Positions 52,978-61,158 of a stretch of 64,000 nt of DNA are shown here, piece after piece. The notes beneath the pieces were generated by a model. It was not told the origin of the DNA, did no database searches, and was given only the letters and a program-made list of their open reading frames with translations. Source of the DNA: Stagnihabitans sp038231395. Lineage in GTDB: Bacteria; Pseudomonadota; Alphaproteobacteria; Rhodobacterales; Rhodobacteraceae. How positions within the stretch are numbered: position 1 is the first letter of the stretch; the number at the start of each line of letters is the position of its first letter. The DNA is taken from NCBI GenBank assembly GCA_038231395.1, contig JBBRLL010000001.1, positions 1-64,000 of the forward strand. The letters are read 5' to 3'. The translations under genes were made by a program, and so were the position numbers.

Positions 52978-53331
52978 ATGGCCAAAGTTACTGGCATCGG
53001 TGGCGTCTTTTTCCGCGCGACTGCCCCAAGCGCCGTTGCTTCGTGGTATCAGGATCATCTCGGCATCGCTGACGGGCATGACAAAATATGGAGCCAGCAA
53101 CCAGGCCCCACGGTCTTTGCTCCGTTTCAGGCCGACAGCGATTATTTTCCCGAAGGCCAGCAAACAATGCTGAACCTTCGGGTTGATGATCTGCCTGGCC
53201 TGATCTCTGCCTTGACCGAGGCGGGAATAAGCGTTGAGACCCGGCCCGAGTGGGATGGCGAATACGGCAAGTTCGCCCGCATCACCGATCCTGAGGGCAA
53301 GGCCATCGAACTTTGGCAGCCCCCGGATTGA
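52978..53331 (+). CDS. VOC (glyoxalase/bleomycin-resistance fold) family protein
   Basis: A 117-residue single-domain VOC protein: GIGGVFFRATAPSAVASWYQ (residues 6-25) and the second half-repeat MLNLRVDDLPGLISALTEAG end with FARITDPEGKAIELWQPPD, where the glutamate is the expected metal ligand. Substrate unknown. It converges with the GST gene, 19 bases away. Confidence 0.85.
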   Translation: MAKVTGIGGVFFRATAPSAVASWYQDHLGIADGHDKIWSQQPGPTVFAPFQADSDYFPEGQQTMLNLRVDDLPGLISALTEAGISVETRPEWDGEYGKFARITDPEGKAIELWQPPD

Positions 53332-53350
53332 CCAAACCTTCGGCCAACCC

Positions 53351-53956
53351 CTAAGCCGCTTTCATCGCCGCATCAAACGACTTGGCATTGGCCAACGCCG
53401 GTCGCGCCTCCACCCGCGCAGCCCAGTCGCGGATCAGCGGGTCATCCGGCATCAGATGCGGCATGAAGGCAAAGGACGACGCGCAAATCAAATCCGCTGC
53501 CGAATAGTCGCCGCACAGCCACGGCCCCTGCTTCAGCGCCTTGTGCAGGCGCGCCGCAATTTCGGCCATGCCACGGAAATTCCGCGCAAAGCCCGGATGA
53601 TGGATCCCCATCACTTCTGCCATCATCACAGGCTCCATGACGCCCTGATACCAGAACAACCACGTCAGATATTCCCCGCGCCTGGCGGTGCCGGGCTTGG
53701 GTGCAAGACCGCTTTCAGGGAACAACGCGGTCAGATACAGCATGATTGCAGCACTTTCCGTGATCAGCGTGCCGTCATGAATAAGCGCTGGCACCTTGCC
53801 CTCGGGATGCGGATTGGCAGGGTCCGGCTGGCCCGATCCGTCGCGGTAGATGATATTGACCCGCCTGATCTCGATCTGGTCCCAGATCCCCATTTCGTCA
53901 ATCAGGTTCAATATCCGGGTCGACCGCGAGTCGGGGGCGTGAAAGAGCGTCAACAT
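53351..53956 (-). CDS. Glutathione S-transferase family protein
   Basis: A 201-residue GST. The thioredoxin-like N-domain has LFHAPDSRSTRI (catalytic Ser likely in this loop), the cis-proline GKVPAL (about 53) and the ESAAI motif binding glutathione (about 65). The helical C-domain follows (about 85-200) with YSAADLICA. The ATG follows AAGGAG. It diverges from a WYL regulator across 70 bases containing two direct repeats, so that regulator probably controls it. Confidence 0.88.
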   Translation of the reverse strand: MLTLFHAPDSRSTRILNLIDEMGIWDQIEIRRVNIIYRDGSGQPDPANPHPEGKVPALIHDGTLITESAAIMLYLTALFPESGLAPKPGTARRGEYLTWLFWYQGVMEPVMMAEVMGIHHPGFARNFRGMAEIAARLHKALKQGPWLCGDYSAADLICASSFAFMPHLMPDDPLIRDWAARVEARPALANAKSFDAAMKAA

Positions 53957-54002
53957 GTTTGTCTCCTTGAGGTTTTCGATAGACCCTTTATGCTGATACC
54001 CT

Positions 54003-54020
54003 CCTGTCAAAACCTGTCAA
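54003..54020 (+). promoter_or_regulatory. Direct repeat operator candidate between GST and WYL regulator
   Basis: Two copies of CCTGTCAA (54003-54010 and 54013-54020) repeat at ten bases, one helical turn, just before the WYL regulator start at 54027 and within the GST-regulator divergent gap. The position fits binding by the WYL protein on one DNA face. Confidence 0.5.
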
Positions 54021-54026
54021 CATCAC

Positions 54027-54728
54027 ATGCCCCGTCCCGACCGCCTTTTCCGTCTGCTGACCGCGCTGCGCAGCCTGCCGCAGCCGGTGACTGCTGCCCG
54101 TTTGGCCGAAGAAACCGAGGTTTCGCCCCGCACGCTTTACCGCGACATCGAAACCCTGCGCGCCGGTGGGGCCCTGATCGACGGCGCGGCTGGCCTTGGC
54201 TACACGCTCACAGAAGACCCCGCCCTGCCGCCGCAGATGTTTTCAAGACTGGAGGTGGAGGCCCTTGTCCTCGGTCTGGCCGAGGTTCGTCTTGCCGGTG
54301 ACCCCGCACTGGCCAAGGCCGCCGACGCCGCCCTTGGCAAGATCATTGCGACCCTGCCAGAGCGTGTCCAGCGTCAGGCCATCCACACCGCCCACCAGGT
54401 CTACCGTTTCGAAAAACGGTCCCCTGCGCCCGCCCACCTCGCCGAAATCCGCGAAGCCTGCTGGGAGGAGCGCGCGCTCGACATCACCTACCAAGACCGC
54501 AGCGGCACCACGACGCGCCGGCGCATCTGGCCGCTTTCCGTCGTGTTCCTTGATCGCGCCCTGATGTTGTTGGCCTGGTGTACCCTGCGTCAGGGCTTCC
54601 GCCGCTTCAACTTGCATGCCATCACGACGCTTACCTCTACGCCCGAATATTTCCGCCCACGCCGCGTAGGCCTTTTGCGCGAGTTTCTGGCCGAACTGAA
54701 ATCTACCGCACAATCACCTCCGCGTTAA
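54027..54728 (+). CDS. HTH-WYL domain transcriptional regulator (YafY type)
   Basis: A 233-residue regulator with an N-terminal HTH_11 winged helix (RPDRLFRLLTALRSLPQPVT, EVSPRTLYRDIETLR; residues 3-50) and a WYL-like ligand-sensing domain (about 140-210), where ALDITYQDRSGTTTRRRIWPL and AWCTLRQGFRRFNLHAI are typical of the YafY group. It has no C-terminal WCX extension of note. It diverges from the GST gene and probably regulates it and itself. Confidence 0.88.
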   Translation: MPRPDRLFRLLTALRSLPQPVTAARLAEETEVSPRTLYRDIETLRAGGALIDGAAGLGYTLTEDPALPPQMFSRLEVEALVLGLAEVRLAGDPALAKAADAALGKIIATLPERVQRQAIHTAHQVYRFEKRSPAPAHLAEIREACWEERALDITYQDRSGTTTRRRIWPLSVVFLDRALMLLAWCTLRQGFRRFNLHAITTLTSTPEYFRPRRVGLLREFLAELKSTAQSPPR

Positions 54729-54842
54729 TCCGGTAGAAACGCCCGCTAAGTCACAATGGCGGTGACCAGATTGCATGCTGACCCATAGCCCCATCGCCAA
54801 CCCATTCCGTTTCGGCATACACTGGCGGGTCACAGGGGCAGG

Positions 54843-54995
54843 TCGGCCGACGCGGCAAGCCTTCTTGCCAATGCGCAGCATGACCAGGGCTGGTGGGGCG
54901 ACGTCTACGCCAGCGCCGGGGCCAAAGCGCCTGACTACTATGCCATGCGATCTCCCACGACCCACAAGTCCTGCCAGTGTTTCCTCTGCCTCTAA
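54843..54995 (+). pseudogene. Possible gene remnant in the 54729-54991 gap
   Basis: One frame reads without stop through ADAASLLANAQHDQGWWGDVY and APDYYAMRS before a stop at 54993. The composition (WWGDVY, PDYY) looks like protein rather than random frame, but there is no start codon with a ribosome site and no family I can name, so this is a weak call. The rest of the gap between the WYL regulator and aroC contains nothing recognisable. Confidence 0.25.
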
Positions 54996-56092
54996 CCGAT
55001 CAGCCCGCGCGCGCCACCCGTCTGACCTCGGTCCAGTAACAGGTGGTCGGCCAGCACCAAGGCCATCATCGCCGCTCCCACCGGGACAGCGCGAATGCCT
55101 ACGCAAGGGTCATGGCGACCTTTCGTGATCAGTTCAATCTCCTCACCACGGGCATTGATCGTCCGCCGCGGCGTCAGAATGCTGGAGGTCGGCTTGACGG
55201 CAAACCGGCACACCACCGGCTGCCCGCTTGAAATTCCGCCCAGAATGCCACCGGCATGATTGCTCAAAAACTCCGGCCCATGCGCGCCCATCCTGATCTC
55301 ATCCGCGTTGTCGACGCCTGTAAGCCCAGCCACCGCCATCCCATCGCCAATCTCAACGCCTTTCACCGCGTTGATCGACATCATCGCCGAGGCGAGGTCC
55401 GAATCCAGCTTGCCATACAAAGGCGCGCCAAGCCCTGCGGGAACCCCCTCTGCCACCACCTCGATCACCGCCCCAACCGAGTTATGCGCCAGCCGCAGCC
55501 CATCCAGATAAGCCGCCCATTCCAATGCGGCCACGGGGTCCGGGCACCAGAACGGATTGTCGCCAATCGTACCCAAGTCCAGCCGGGTGCGATCAATTCC
55601 CTTGACCCCCATCTGCACCATATACCCGGTGATCTTAAGCCCCGGCACCAGCGCCTTCAAAACCGCGCGTGCCACACCGCCCGCTGCAACCCGGCTCGCT
55701 GTCTCTCGGGCCGACGACCGCCCACCCCCGCGATAGTCGCGGACGCCGTACTTCAAATGATACGTAATATCCGCATGTCCGGGCCGAAAACTCTGCGCAA
55801 TATCGCCATAGTCCTTCGACCGCTGGTCGGTATTCTCGATCATCAATGAAATCGGCGTGCCGGTTGTCACGCCCTCAAACACACCTGAGAGGATGCGGAC
55901 CTCGTCGGCTTCCTGCCGCTGCGTGGTGAATTTAGAGGTTCCGGGCCTCCGAGCATCCAGCCAAGGCTGCAAATCCGCCGTCGTCAGCGCGATTCCCGGC
56001 GGGCAGCCGTCCACCACGACGCCAATCGACGGGCCGTGGCTTTCACCCCACGTGGTGAACCGAAACAGGTGACCAAAACTATTCAGGCTCAT
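54992..56092 (-). CDS. aroC: Chorismate synthase
   Basis: A 366-residue FMN-dependent enzyme, last step of the shikimate pathway, making chorismate from EPSP. Signatures are FGHLFRFTTWGESHGPSIGV (residues 5-24), the GRSSARETASRVAAGGVAR block (about 130) and the C-terminal SSILTPRRTINARGEE (about 317), including the RPHxDR-like GRHDPCVGIRAVPV. Full length. It provides the precursor used by the prephenate dehydratase encoded at 12121-12984. Confidence 0.96.
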   Translation of the reverse strand: MSLNSFGHLFRFTTWGESHGPSIGVVVDGCPPGIALTTADLQPWLDARRPGTSKFTTQRQEADEVRILSGVFEGVTTGTPISLMIENTDQRSKDYGDIAQSFRPGHADITYHLKYGVRDYRGGGRSSARETASRVAAGGVARAVLKALVPGLKITGYMVQMGVKGIDRTRLDLGTIGDNPFWCPDPVAALEWAAYLDGLRLAHNSVGAVIEVVAEGVPAGLGAPLYGKLDSDLASAMMSINAVKGVEIGDGMAVAGLTGVDNADEIRMGAHGPEFLSNHAGGILGGISSGQPVVCRFAVKPTSSILTPRRTINARGEEIELITKGRHDPCVGIRAVPVGAAMMALVLADHLLLDRGQTGGARGLIG

Positions 56093-56146
56093 CGTGCAAC
56101 TCCGGACTTTCGCCGCCAATACGACAAACCGCCGTGACGCAACAGA

Positions 56147-56737
56147 CTATTCCGCCGTAATCGCCAAAACTGCGGCCTTCTTCACCGTATCTGCCGGATA
56201 GGTGATCTGGGTCTGAATGCCAAACTTCAGGTCAGGAAAGTAGGCAAAATGCTGAACCGTCGGATAAGGCCCATCCAGATGGCCCATATCCACCCCCATC
56301 ACGTTGTAGGCACACTTGCCCAGCCGCACCATCTCCACAGTCCCCGCCGTCACATGCACCTTTTCGCGGCGCATTGCGTCAGGCTGGCTGCCGATTTTGG
56401 TGGACACCGCCTTCACGTTAGAGGTCCAGTCCATACCCGACGCCGGCGCAACGACCGCACGCGCATAGCTGAATTCAGAGATGGTCCCCTTGCCGTTTCG
56501 TGTGCTCTCTGTCGCAAAAACCCCATAGGGTCCAACGGCATAGCGCGCATAGGTTTCCTTGCCGTTGATCTGGTCGATCCGGATCACATCATGCGCCGCG
56601 CGCTTGGCGGTCCAGACCGAGCCATCCTCCAGTGTGACTTTCACGCCCTTGAGAAAACTTTGATACCCGACACACTCCGCCGTCGCAGGTGTCACCACCG
56701 CCGACACCAATGTGCAAAAAGTCAAAAAACGCAGCAT
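56147..56737 (-). CDS. Secreted protein of unknown function
   Basis: A 196-residue protein with a signal peptide (MLRFLTFCTLVSAVVTPATA, cleavage before ECVGY). Two mature cysteines (ECVGY and GKCAYNVM) could form a disulfide. The rest is beta-rich with no recognised motif. The ATG at 56737 follows GGAGGG; a GTG three codons earlier sits on top of that site. It ends 54 bases before the aroC start on the same strand. Confidence 0.7.
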   Translation of the reverse strand: MLRFLTFCTLVSAVVTPATAECVGYQSFLKGVKVTLEDGSVWTAKRAAHDVIRIDQINGKETYARYAVGPYGVFATESTRNGKGTISEFSYARAVVAPASGMDWTSNVKAVSTKIGSQPDAMRREKVHVTAGTVEMVRLGKCAYNVMGVDMGHLDGPYPTVQHFAYFPDLKFGIQTQITYPADTVKKAAVLAITAE

Positions 56738-56974
56738 CGCGGTCACCCTCCACCTTTGGCCCCGCTACTTTAAATCCGCCCCGAACCACACGCCAGACCT
56801 GATTCGCGGCAATAGTGAAACCTGGCTTTTTCCAGCACACCGAACGACCACGGCCGGGTTGAAAACCGATCGCTACCGCATGCATCCATTCCCACGTACT
56901 CCAACGTTGATTTCGTCTTTCCAGACCCTTGGCGTTTCCCCTTGCGCCTCCGCCATGTTCCCCTATGTTCGGTG

Positions 56975-57060
56975 ATACCTCGGGGTGCCTGGCAACAGGC
57001 TGAGATGCGCAAGCGGACCCGTTGAACCTGAACCGGATCATACCGGCGGAGGGAAGGTGC
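56975..57060 (+). ncRNA. TPP riboswitch (thi box)
   Basis: The conserved core reads CGGGGTGCC, GGCTGAGAT, ACCCGTTGAACCTGA, CCGG and GCGGAGGGAAGG in the right order and spacing, matching thiamine pyrophosphate riboswitches; ACCT/AGGT can close helix P1. It precedes thiB by about 50 bases, so the transporter operon should be shut off when TPP is plentiful. Confidence 0.95.
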
Positions 57061-57071
57061 TGGTTGACCCC

Positions 57072-57101
57072 ACTCCATTCCCGCCCGTCGCAAAATGGAG
57101 T
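57072..57101 (+). promoter_or_regulatory. Shine-Dalgarno-sequestering hairpin downstream of the TPP riboswitch
   Basis: ACTCCATT (57072-57079) pairs perfectly with AATGGAGT (57094-57101), which contains the GGAG ribosome site of thiB (start 57106). This is a likely expression platform acting on translation. Confidence 0.75.
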
Positions 57102-57105
57102 CGCT

Positions 57106-58092
57106 ATGAAAACCATCCATCTTGCGCTGGCGTTCTTGTCTTTGGCCCCGATGGCCATGGCCGATACCCCAGTGCTGACCGTCCTGACCTACGACAGTTT
57201 CGCCGCCGATTGGGGCCCCGGTCCCGCCATCGCCAAGGGATTTGAGGCGACTTGCACCTGCAAGGTCCACTATGTGACCGCTGGTGATGGTGCAGCCGTT
57301 CTCTCGCGCCTCAAGATGGAGGGTGCGACCTCCGAAGCAGACGTCGTCTTGGGCCTGGACACGTCGCTAACGGAAACCGCTCGCGCTACCGGCCTTTTTG
57401 CGCCACTGGCCAGCAACGCTCCCAACGATCTTCCAGTGCCCTACACCGATGCCAACTTTGAGCCTTTCGATTGGGGCTGGTTCGCCTTCGTCTATGACAA
57501 CACCAAGCTGACGTCCCCGCCGAAGTCCTTCAAGGAACTCGCCGCCTCCAATCTGAAAATCGTGATTGAGGATCCCCGGTCGTCCACCCCCGGTCTTGGT
57601 CTGGTGATGTGGGTCAAGGATGCTTACGGCGCAGATTCTGCCAATATCTGGAAGGACTTGGCCGACAATATCGTTACCGTTACCCCGTCGTGGGACGCTG
57701 CCTATGGCCTGTTTCTAAAGGGCGAGGCTGATATGGTCCTAAGCTATACGACATCCCCCGCCTACCATCTGATCGCTGAGAAAGATGCCACCAAATCTGC
57801 CGCTTTGTTTGAAGAGGGCCACTACATGCAGGTGGAGGTTGCCGGAAAGCTGGCATCTTCCACGCATCAGGCCCTTGCCGACGCGTTCCTGGCCTATCTT
57901 GCGGGCGACGCAGCGCAGGCCGTCCTTCCCACCACCAACTGGATGTATCCGGCCAAGATGCCCGCCGCTGGTCTGCCGAAAGGGTTTGACACTCTGATCA
58001 AGCCGCTGAAATCCCTCCTTTATTCCCCGGCCGAGGCGGAAAGCCTGCGGCAAGCGGCGGTGGAGGAATGGCAGACCGCTCTCTCCAAATAG
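57106..58092 (+). CDS. thiB: Thiamine/TPP ABC transporter substrate-binding protein
   Basis: A 328-residue periplasmic protein with a signal peptide (MKTIHLALAFLSLAPMAMA). The ThiB/TbpA pattern is evident in LTVLTYDSFAADWGPGPAIA, FDWGWFAFVYDNTKL (about 135) and FEDPRSSTPGLGLVMW-like IEDPRSSTPGLGLV (about 168), and LSYTTSPAYH (about 215). It binds thiamine, TMP and TPP. Start chosen because the ATG follows GGAG at six bases. thiP overlaps it by 25 bases. Confidence 0.95.
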   Translation: MKTIHLALAFLSLAPMAMADTPVLTVLTYDSFAADWGPGPAIAKGFEATCTCKVHYVTAGDGAAVLSRLKMEGATSEADVVLGLDTSLTETARATGLFAPLASNAPNDLPVPYTDANFEPFDWGWFAFVYDNTKLTSPPKSFKELAASNLKIVIEDPRSSTPGLGLVMWVKDAYGADSANIWKDLADNIVTVTPSWDAAYGLFLKGEADMVLSYTTSPAYHLIAEKDATKSAALFEEGHYMQVEVAGKLASSTHQALADAFLAYLAGDAAQAVLPTTNWMYPAKMPAAGLPKGFDTLIKPLKSLLYSPAEAESLRQAAVEEWQTALSK

Positions 58093-59591
58093 GCGCAATC
58101 GCGCTGTCGGCACTGATCGCCACGCTGGTGCTGGGAACGGCGCTGGCGCTGGCGGTGCAGTCGAAGGGTGCCAGCCTGCGCCCGGCAGACTGGTCGGCCA
58201 TCCGCTTCACCATCGAGCAAGCCCTTGTATCCACGATGTTTTCCTGCCTTTTGGCCGTACCCGTCGCACGTGCCTTGATGCGCCGCAGATTTCCCGGACG
58301 GCAGGCCCTCATCCTTCTGATGGGGGCTCCGTTCCTGTTGCCAGTGATCGTCGCCGTTCTGGGACTGCTTTCAATCTACGGTCGCAATGGCATCCTGAAT
58401 GGGACGCTGCATTTGGTCGGACTACCCATGATTTCCATCTATGGGTTGAAGGGCGTCGTCCTCGCCCACGTCTTTTTCAACCTCCCGCTGGCGACCCGCG
58501 CGTTGCTGAACGGATGGTACGCTATCCCGGCTGAGCGGTTTCGCCTTGCAGAGAGCCTTGGCCTGCCATCCACCTTTCGCCATATCGAGGCTCCGATGTT
58601 GCGGTCCACCCTTCCCGGCGCTGCGCTTGCCATTTTTCTGGTTTGCCTGACCTCGTTCGTTGTGGCCCTGACCTTAGGGGGCGGGCCCGCCGCCACCACG
58701 CTGGAACTCGCGATCTACCAGGCGCTTCGGTTCGATTTTGATCCCGGCAAAGCCGCCCTTCTCGCCGGCGTCCAGTTCGCCCTTTGCGCCGTGGCGGTCA
58801 TTTTGGCAGCCCGTTTCACCTCGCCCCCGACACGTGGCGGTGGTCAGGACCGCGATTTGACCCTGCGACCGCCAAAGCATTCGATGCCCGACGTCGTTGT
58901 CATTTCAGTTGCGGCCGCTTTCCTGCTAATACCCCTCGCCGCGGTGGTGGTGGACGGTATAGCCGCCCTGCCGAATCTACAGATTGTGGTCTGGCAAGCA
59001 GCCCTCCGCTCCATCCTGATGGCCCTCGCCTCCGCCCTTCTGTCTGTAACGGCAGCCCTGACGCTTGCCCAAGCCACCGCGCAAGGCAACCGCTGGGTCG
59101 AGATGGCCGCGATGCTGCCAATGGCGGCATCCGGTATGGTCATCGGCACCGGATTGTTCCTGTTGGTGCGCGCCTATGTCCGCCCCGAGGATATCGCCGT
59201 GCCCGTCACCATTCTCGTCAACGCGCTGATGGCATTGCCTTTTATCTACCGGCTTCTTTTGCCGGAAGCCCGGGCGCTTCACACCAACTACGACAGATTG
59301 GCGCAGGCGATGAACCTGAAAGGCAGTGCCAGGTTGCGCTGGCTTACCCTGCCGCGCCTAGCCCGTCCGCTTGGTCTGGGCGCAGGTCTGGCCGCGGCTT
59401 TGGCGATGGGCGACCTTGGCGTGGTAGCGCTTTTTGCGGGCGAGGGCCAAGCCACGCTACCTCTGATGGTACAACGCCTTGCCGGTGCCTACAGGATGGA
59501 GGATGCTTCTGCCGCTGCCCTTCTGCTGGTCACGATCAGCTTCAGTCTTTTCGCGCTTTTTGACATTGGGGGACGCCGTGCTGGTGCTTGA
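58068..59591 (+). CDS. thiP: Thiamine/TPP ABC transporter permease
   Basis: A 507-residue fused permease: two homologous halves, each with six predicted membrane spans and one EAA loop (FRLAESLGLPSTFRHIEAPML, about 165, and LAQAMNLKGSARLRWLTLPRL, about 410). ThiP is always a double-length subunit. The ATG lies inside the thiB end after TGGAGGA, so translation is coupled. A cytoplasmic linker of about 25 residues joins the halves (TSPPTRGGGQDRDL). Confidence 0.93.
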   Translation: MADRSLQIGAIALSALIATLVLGTALALAVQSKGASLRPADWSAIRFTIEQALVSTMFSCLLAVPVARALMRRRFPGRQALILLMGAPFLLPVIVAVLGLLSIYGRNGILNGTLHLVGLPMISIYGLKGVVLAHVFFNLPLATRALLNGWYAIPAERFRLAESLGLPSTFRHIEAPMLRSTLPGAALAIFLVCLTSFVVALTLGGGPAATTLELAIYQALRFDFDPGKAALLAGVQFALCAVAVILAARFTSPPTRGGGQDRDLTLRPPKHSMPDVVVISVAAAFLLIPLAAVVVDGIAALPNLQIVVWQAALRSILMALASALLSVTAALTLAQATAQGNRWVEMAAMLPMAASGMVIGTGLFLLVRAYVRPEDIAVPVTILVNALMALPFIYRLLLPEARALHTNYDRLAQAMNLKGSARLRWLTLPRLARPLGLGAGLAAALAMGDLGVVALFAGEGQATLPLMVQRLAGAYRMEDASAAALLLVTISFSLFALFDIGGRRAGA

Positions 59592-60273
59592 TCACCTGAA
59601 GCTGGTGCAGGGAAACTTCGCTCTGACCGCAAACTGGCGCATTCCGGCGGGCACCAAATTGGCATTGCTCGGCGGATCAGGTGCGGGAAAATCCACACTT
59701 CTCATGGGTTTGGCGGGGTTTCTGGCACCGGTTTCAGGACGTATCCTGTGGCAAGACCATGACATTTCAGCCCTGCAACCGGCAGCGCGGCCGATCTCTG
59801 TCCTGTTTCAGGATCATAACCTGTTCCCACACCTGACCGTCGCGCAAAACCTTGGACTTGCTATCAACCCACGCCTGAAGCTGACCGCGAACGACCACAA
59901 CCGGGTTGCTCAGGTGCTTGAAAGACTTGGCCTTTCCGGCTTGGAAGGCCGCAGACCCGCTGACCTCTCCGGTGGCCAACAAGGGCGCGCGGCCCTTGGC
60001 CGCGTCTTGTTGCAATCCCGGCCCATCCTGCTGCTGGACGAGCCTTTTGCAGCCCTTGGCCCCGCCCTCAAGGCTGATCTGCTTTCGTTGGTGGCTGACC
60101 TCGCCAAAGACGCGGGCACCACGGTCGTTATGGTCACCCATGACCCTGACGATGCCAAACGTTTCGCGGATCAGGTTGTGCTGGTGCATGACGGAATGAC
60201 CGATGACCCGACGCCGACCGACGCGGTTTTCGCCAATCCACCAGAGGCGTTGCGACGCTATCTGGGGACATGA
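59578..60273 (+). CDS. thiQ: Thiamine/TPP ABC transporter ATP-binding protein
   Basis: A 231-residue ABC ATPase. Walker A is GGSGAGKSTLL (about 30), Q-loop VLFQDHNLFPHLTV, signature LSGGQQGRAALGR (about 128) and Walker B ILLLDEPFAAL (about 150), with switch histidine in MVTHDPDDA. The GTG start at 59578 follows GGGGG and overlaps the thiP stop; a longer in-frame ATG would lie deep within thiP. The short length matches ThiQ. A terminator follows immediately. Confidence 0.93.
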   Translation: MLVLDHLKLVQGNFALTANWRIPAGTKLALLGGSGAGKSTLLMGLAGFLAPVSGRILWQDHDISALQPAARPISVLFQDHNLFPHLTVAQNLGLAINPRLKLTANDHNRVAQVLERLGLSGLEGRRPADLSGGQQGRAALGRVLLQSRPILLLDEPFAALGPALKADLLSLVADLAKDAGTTVVMVTHDPDDAKRFADQVVLVHDGMTDDPTPTDAVFANPPEALRRYLGT

Positions 60274-60274
60274 A

Positions 60275-60306
60275 AACGGCCCCGTGCGGACACGGGGCCG
60301 TTTTTA
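60275..60306. terminator. Bidirectional terminator between thiQ and petC
   Basis: AACGGCCCCGTG and CACGGGGCCGTT form an almost perfect 12-pair stem with a four-base CGGA loop, followed by five T on the plus strand and preceded by AAAA, giving T on the minus strand. Confidence 0.93.
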
Positions 60307-60322
60307 TGCAGTGGCTTAGCCT

Positions 60323-61141
60323 TTAGTGTGCGAGCTTCTTTCCTTTGACCTTCGCCCAGAGGCGCTTGTTGGTCAGGTACAGAAGAACCGACAGCAAACC
60401 CAGAAGAAGCACAGCTTTAAAGCCGGATTCCTTGCGATCCATCTGCTTTGGCTCAGCAGCCCATGTCAGGAAAGCCGCGACGTCCTTGGATTCGTTCTCC
60501 AGACTGTTGTCAGAGCCGTCGCTGAACGTCACCTGTGCCGCGGACAAAGCGGTGTTCGGCATACCCATCCAACCACCGGGGAAGGCCTTGTTTTCATAGA
60601 AGGTTACGCCGGCTATATCCTTCGACTCGCCGGTAAATCCGGTCAGGATCGAGTAGATATGCTCCGGTCCGCCCATCCCGTTGAACAGTTGGCTGATCCC
60701 GGAACCGTAGGGGCCGTGAAAACCAGCCCGCGCTTTGGCCATCACCGACAGGTCAGGGGCCTTCATTGACGCGTTGGCCGGGAAGTGGTCAGACGGCAGC
60801 AGCGTGCGCATCTTGCCAGCTTCGGCGTCCATGAATTGCGGGTTCGAAGCTTCGTCGTTGATCGGGAAGGCCTTGGCATAGGCTTTGACCTGATCTTCGG
60901 GCAGATTTGGTCCGCCCAGATCGGCCAGAGCGCCGATGCGGACGAATTTCAAGCCGTGGCAGGTGGAGCAGACCTCTGTATAGACCTGTAGGCCGCGCTG
61001 CAACTGATGCTCGTCAAACTTGCCGAACGGGCCTTCAAAGCTGAAAGCCACGTCCGTCGTCTGCGGCTCCTCTTCAGCCCAGGCCGCACCCGTCATCAGG
61101 GAAAGTGCAGAGACAGCACTGATTGCGATTTTGCGTATCAT
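60323..61141 (-). CDS. petC: Cytochrome c1 of the bc1 complex
   Basis: A 272-residue membrane-anchored cytochrome with a signal peptide (MIRKIAISAVSALSLMTGAA, cleavage near AWA-EEE). Heme binds at CSTCHGLKFVR (about 57), the axial methionine is probably in WMGMPNTALS (about 205) and the C-terminal anchor is FKAVLLLGLLSVLLYLTN (about 243-260). It receives electrons from the Rieske protein and passes them to cytochrome c/cy. It follows petB by 17 bases. Confidence 0.96.
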   Translation of the reverse strand: MIRKIAISAVSALSLMTGAAWAEEEPQTTDVAFSFEGPFGKFDEHQLQRGLQVYTEVCSTCHGLKFVRIGALADLGGPNLPEDQVKAYAKAFPINDEASNPQFMDAEAGKMRTLLPSDHFPANASMKAPDLSVMAKARAGFHGPYGSGISQLFNGMGGPEHIYSILTGFTGESKDIAGVTFYENKAFPGGWMGMPNTALSAAQVTFSDGSDNSLENESKDVAAFLTWAAEPKQMDRKESGFKAVLLLGLLSVLLYLTNKRLWAKVKGKKLAH

Positions 61142-61158
61142 CTCAGTCAGTTCCCTTC

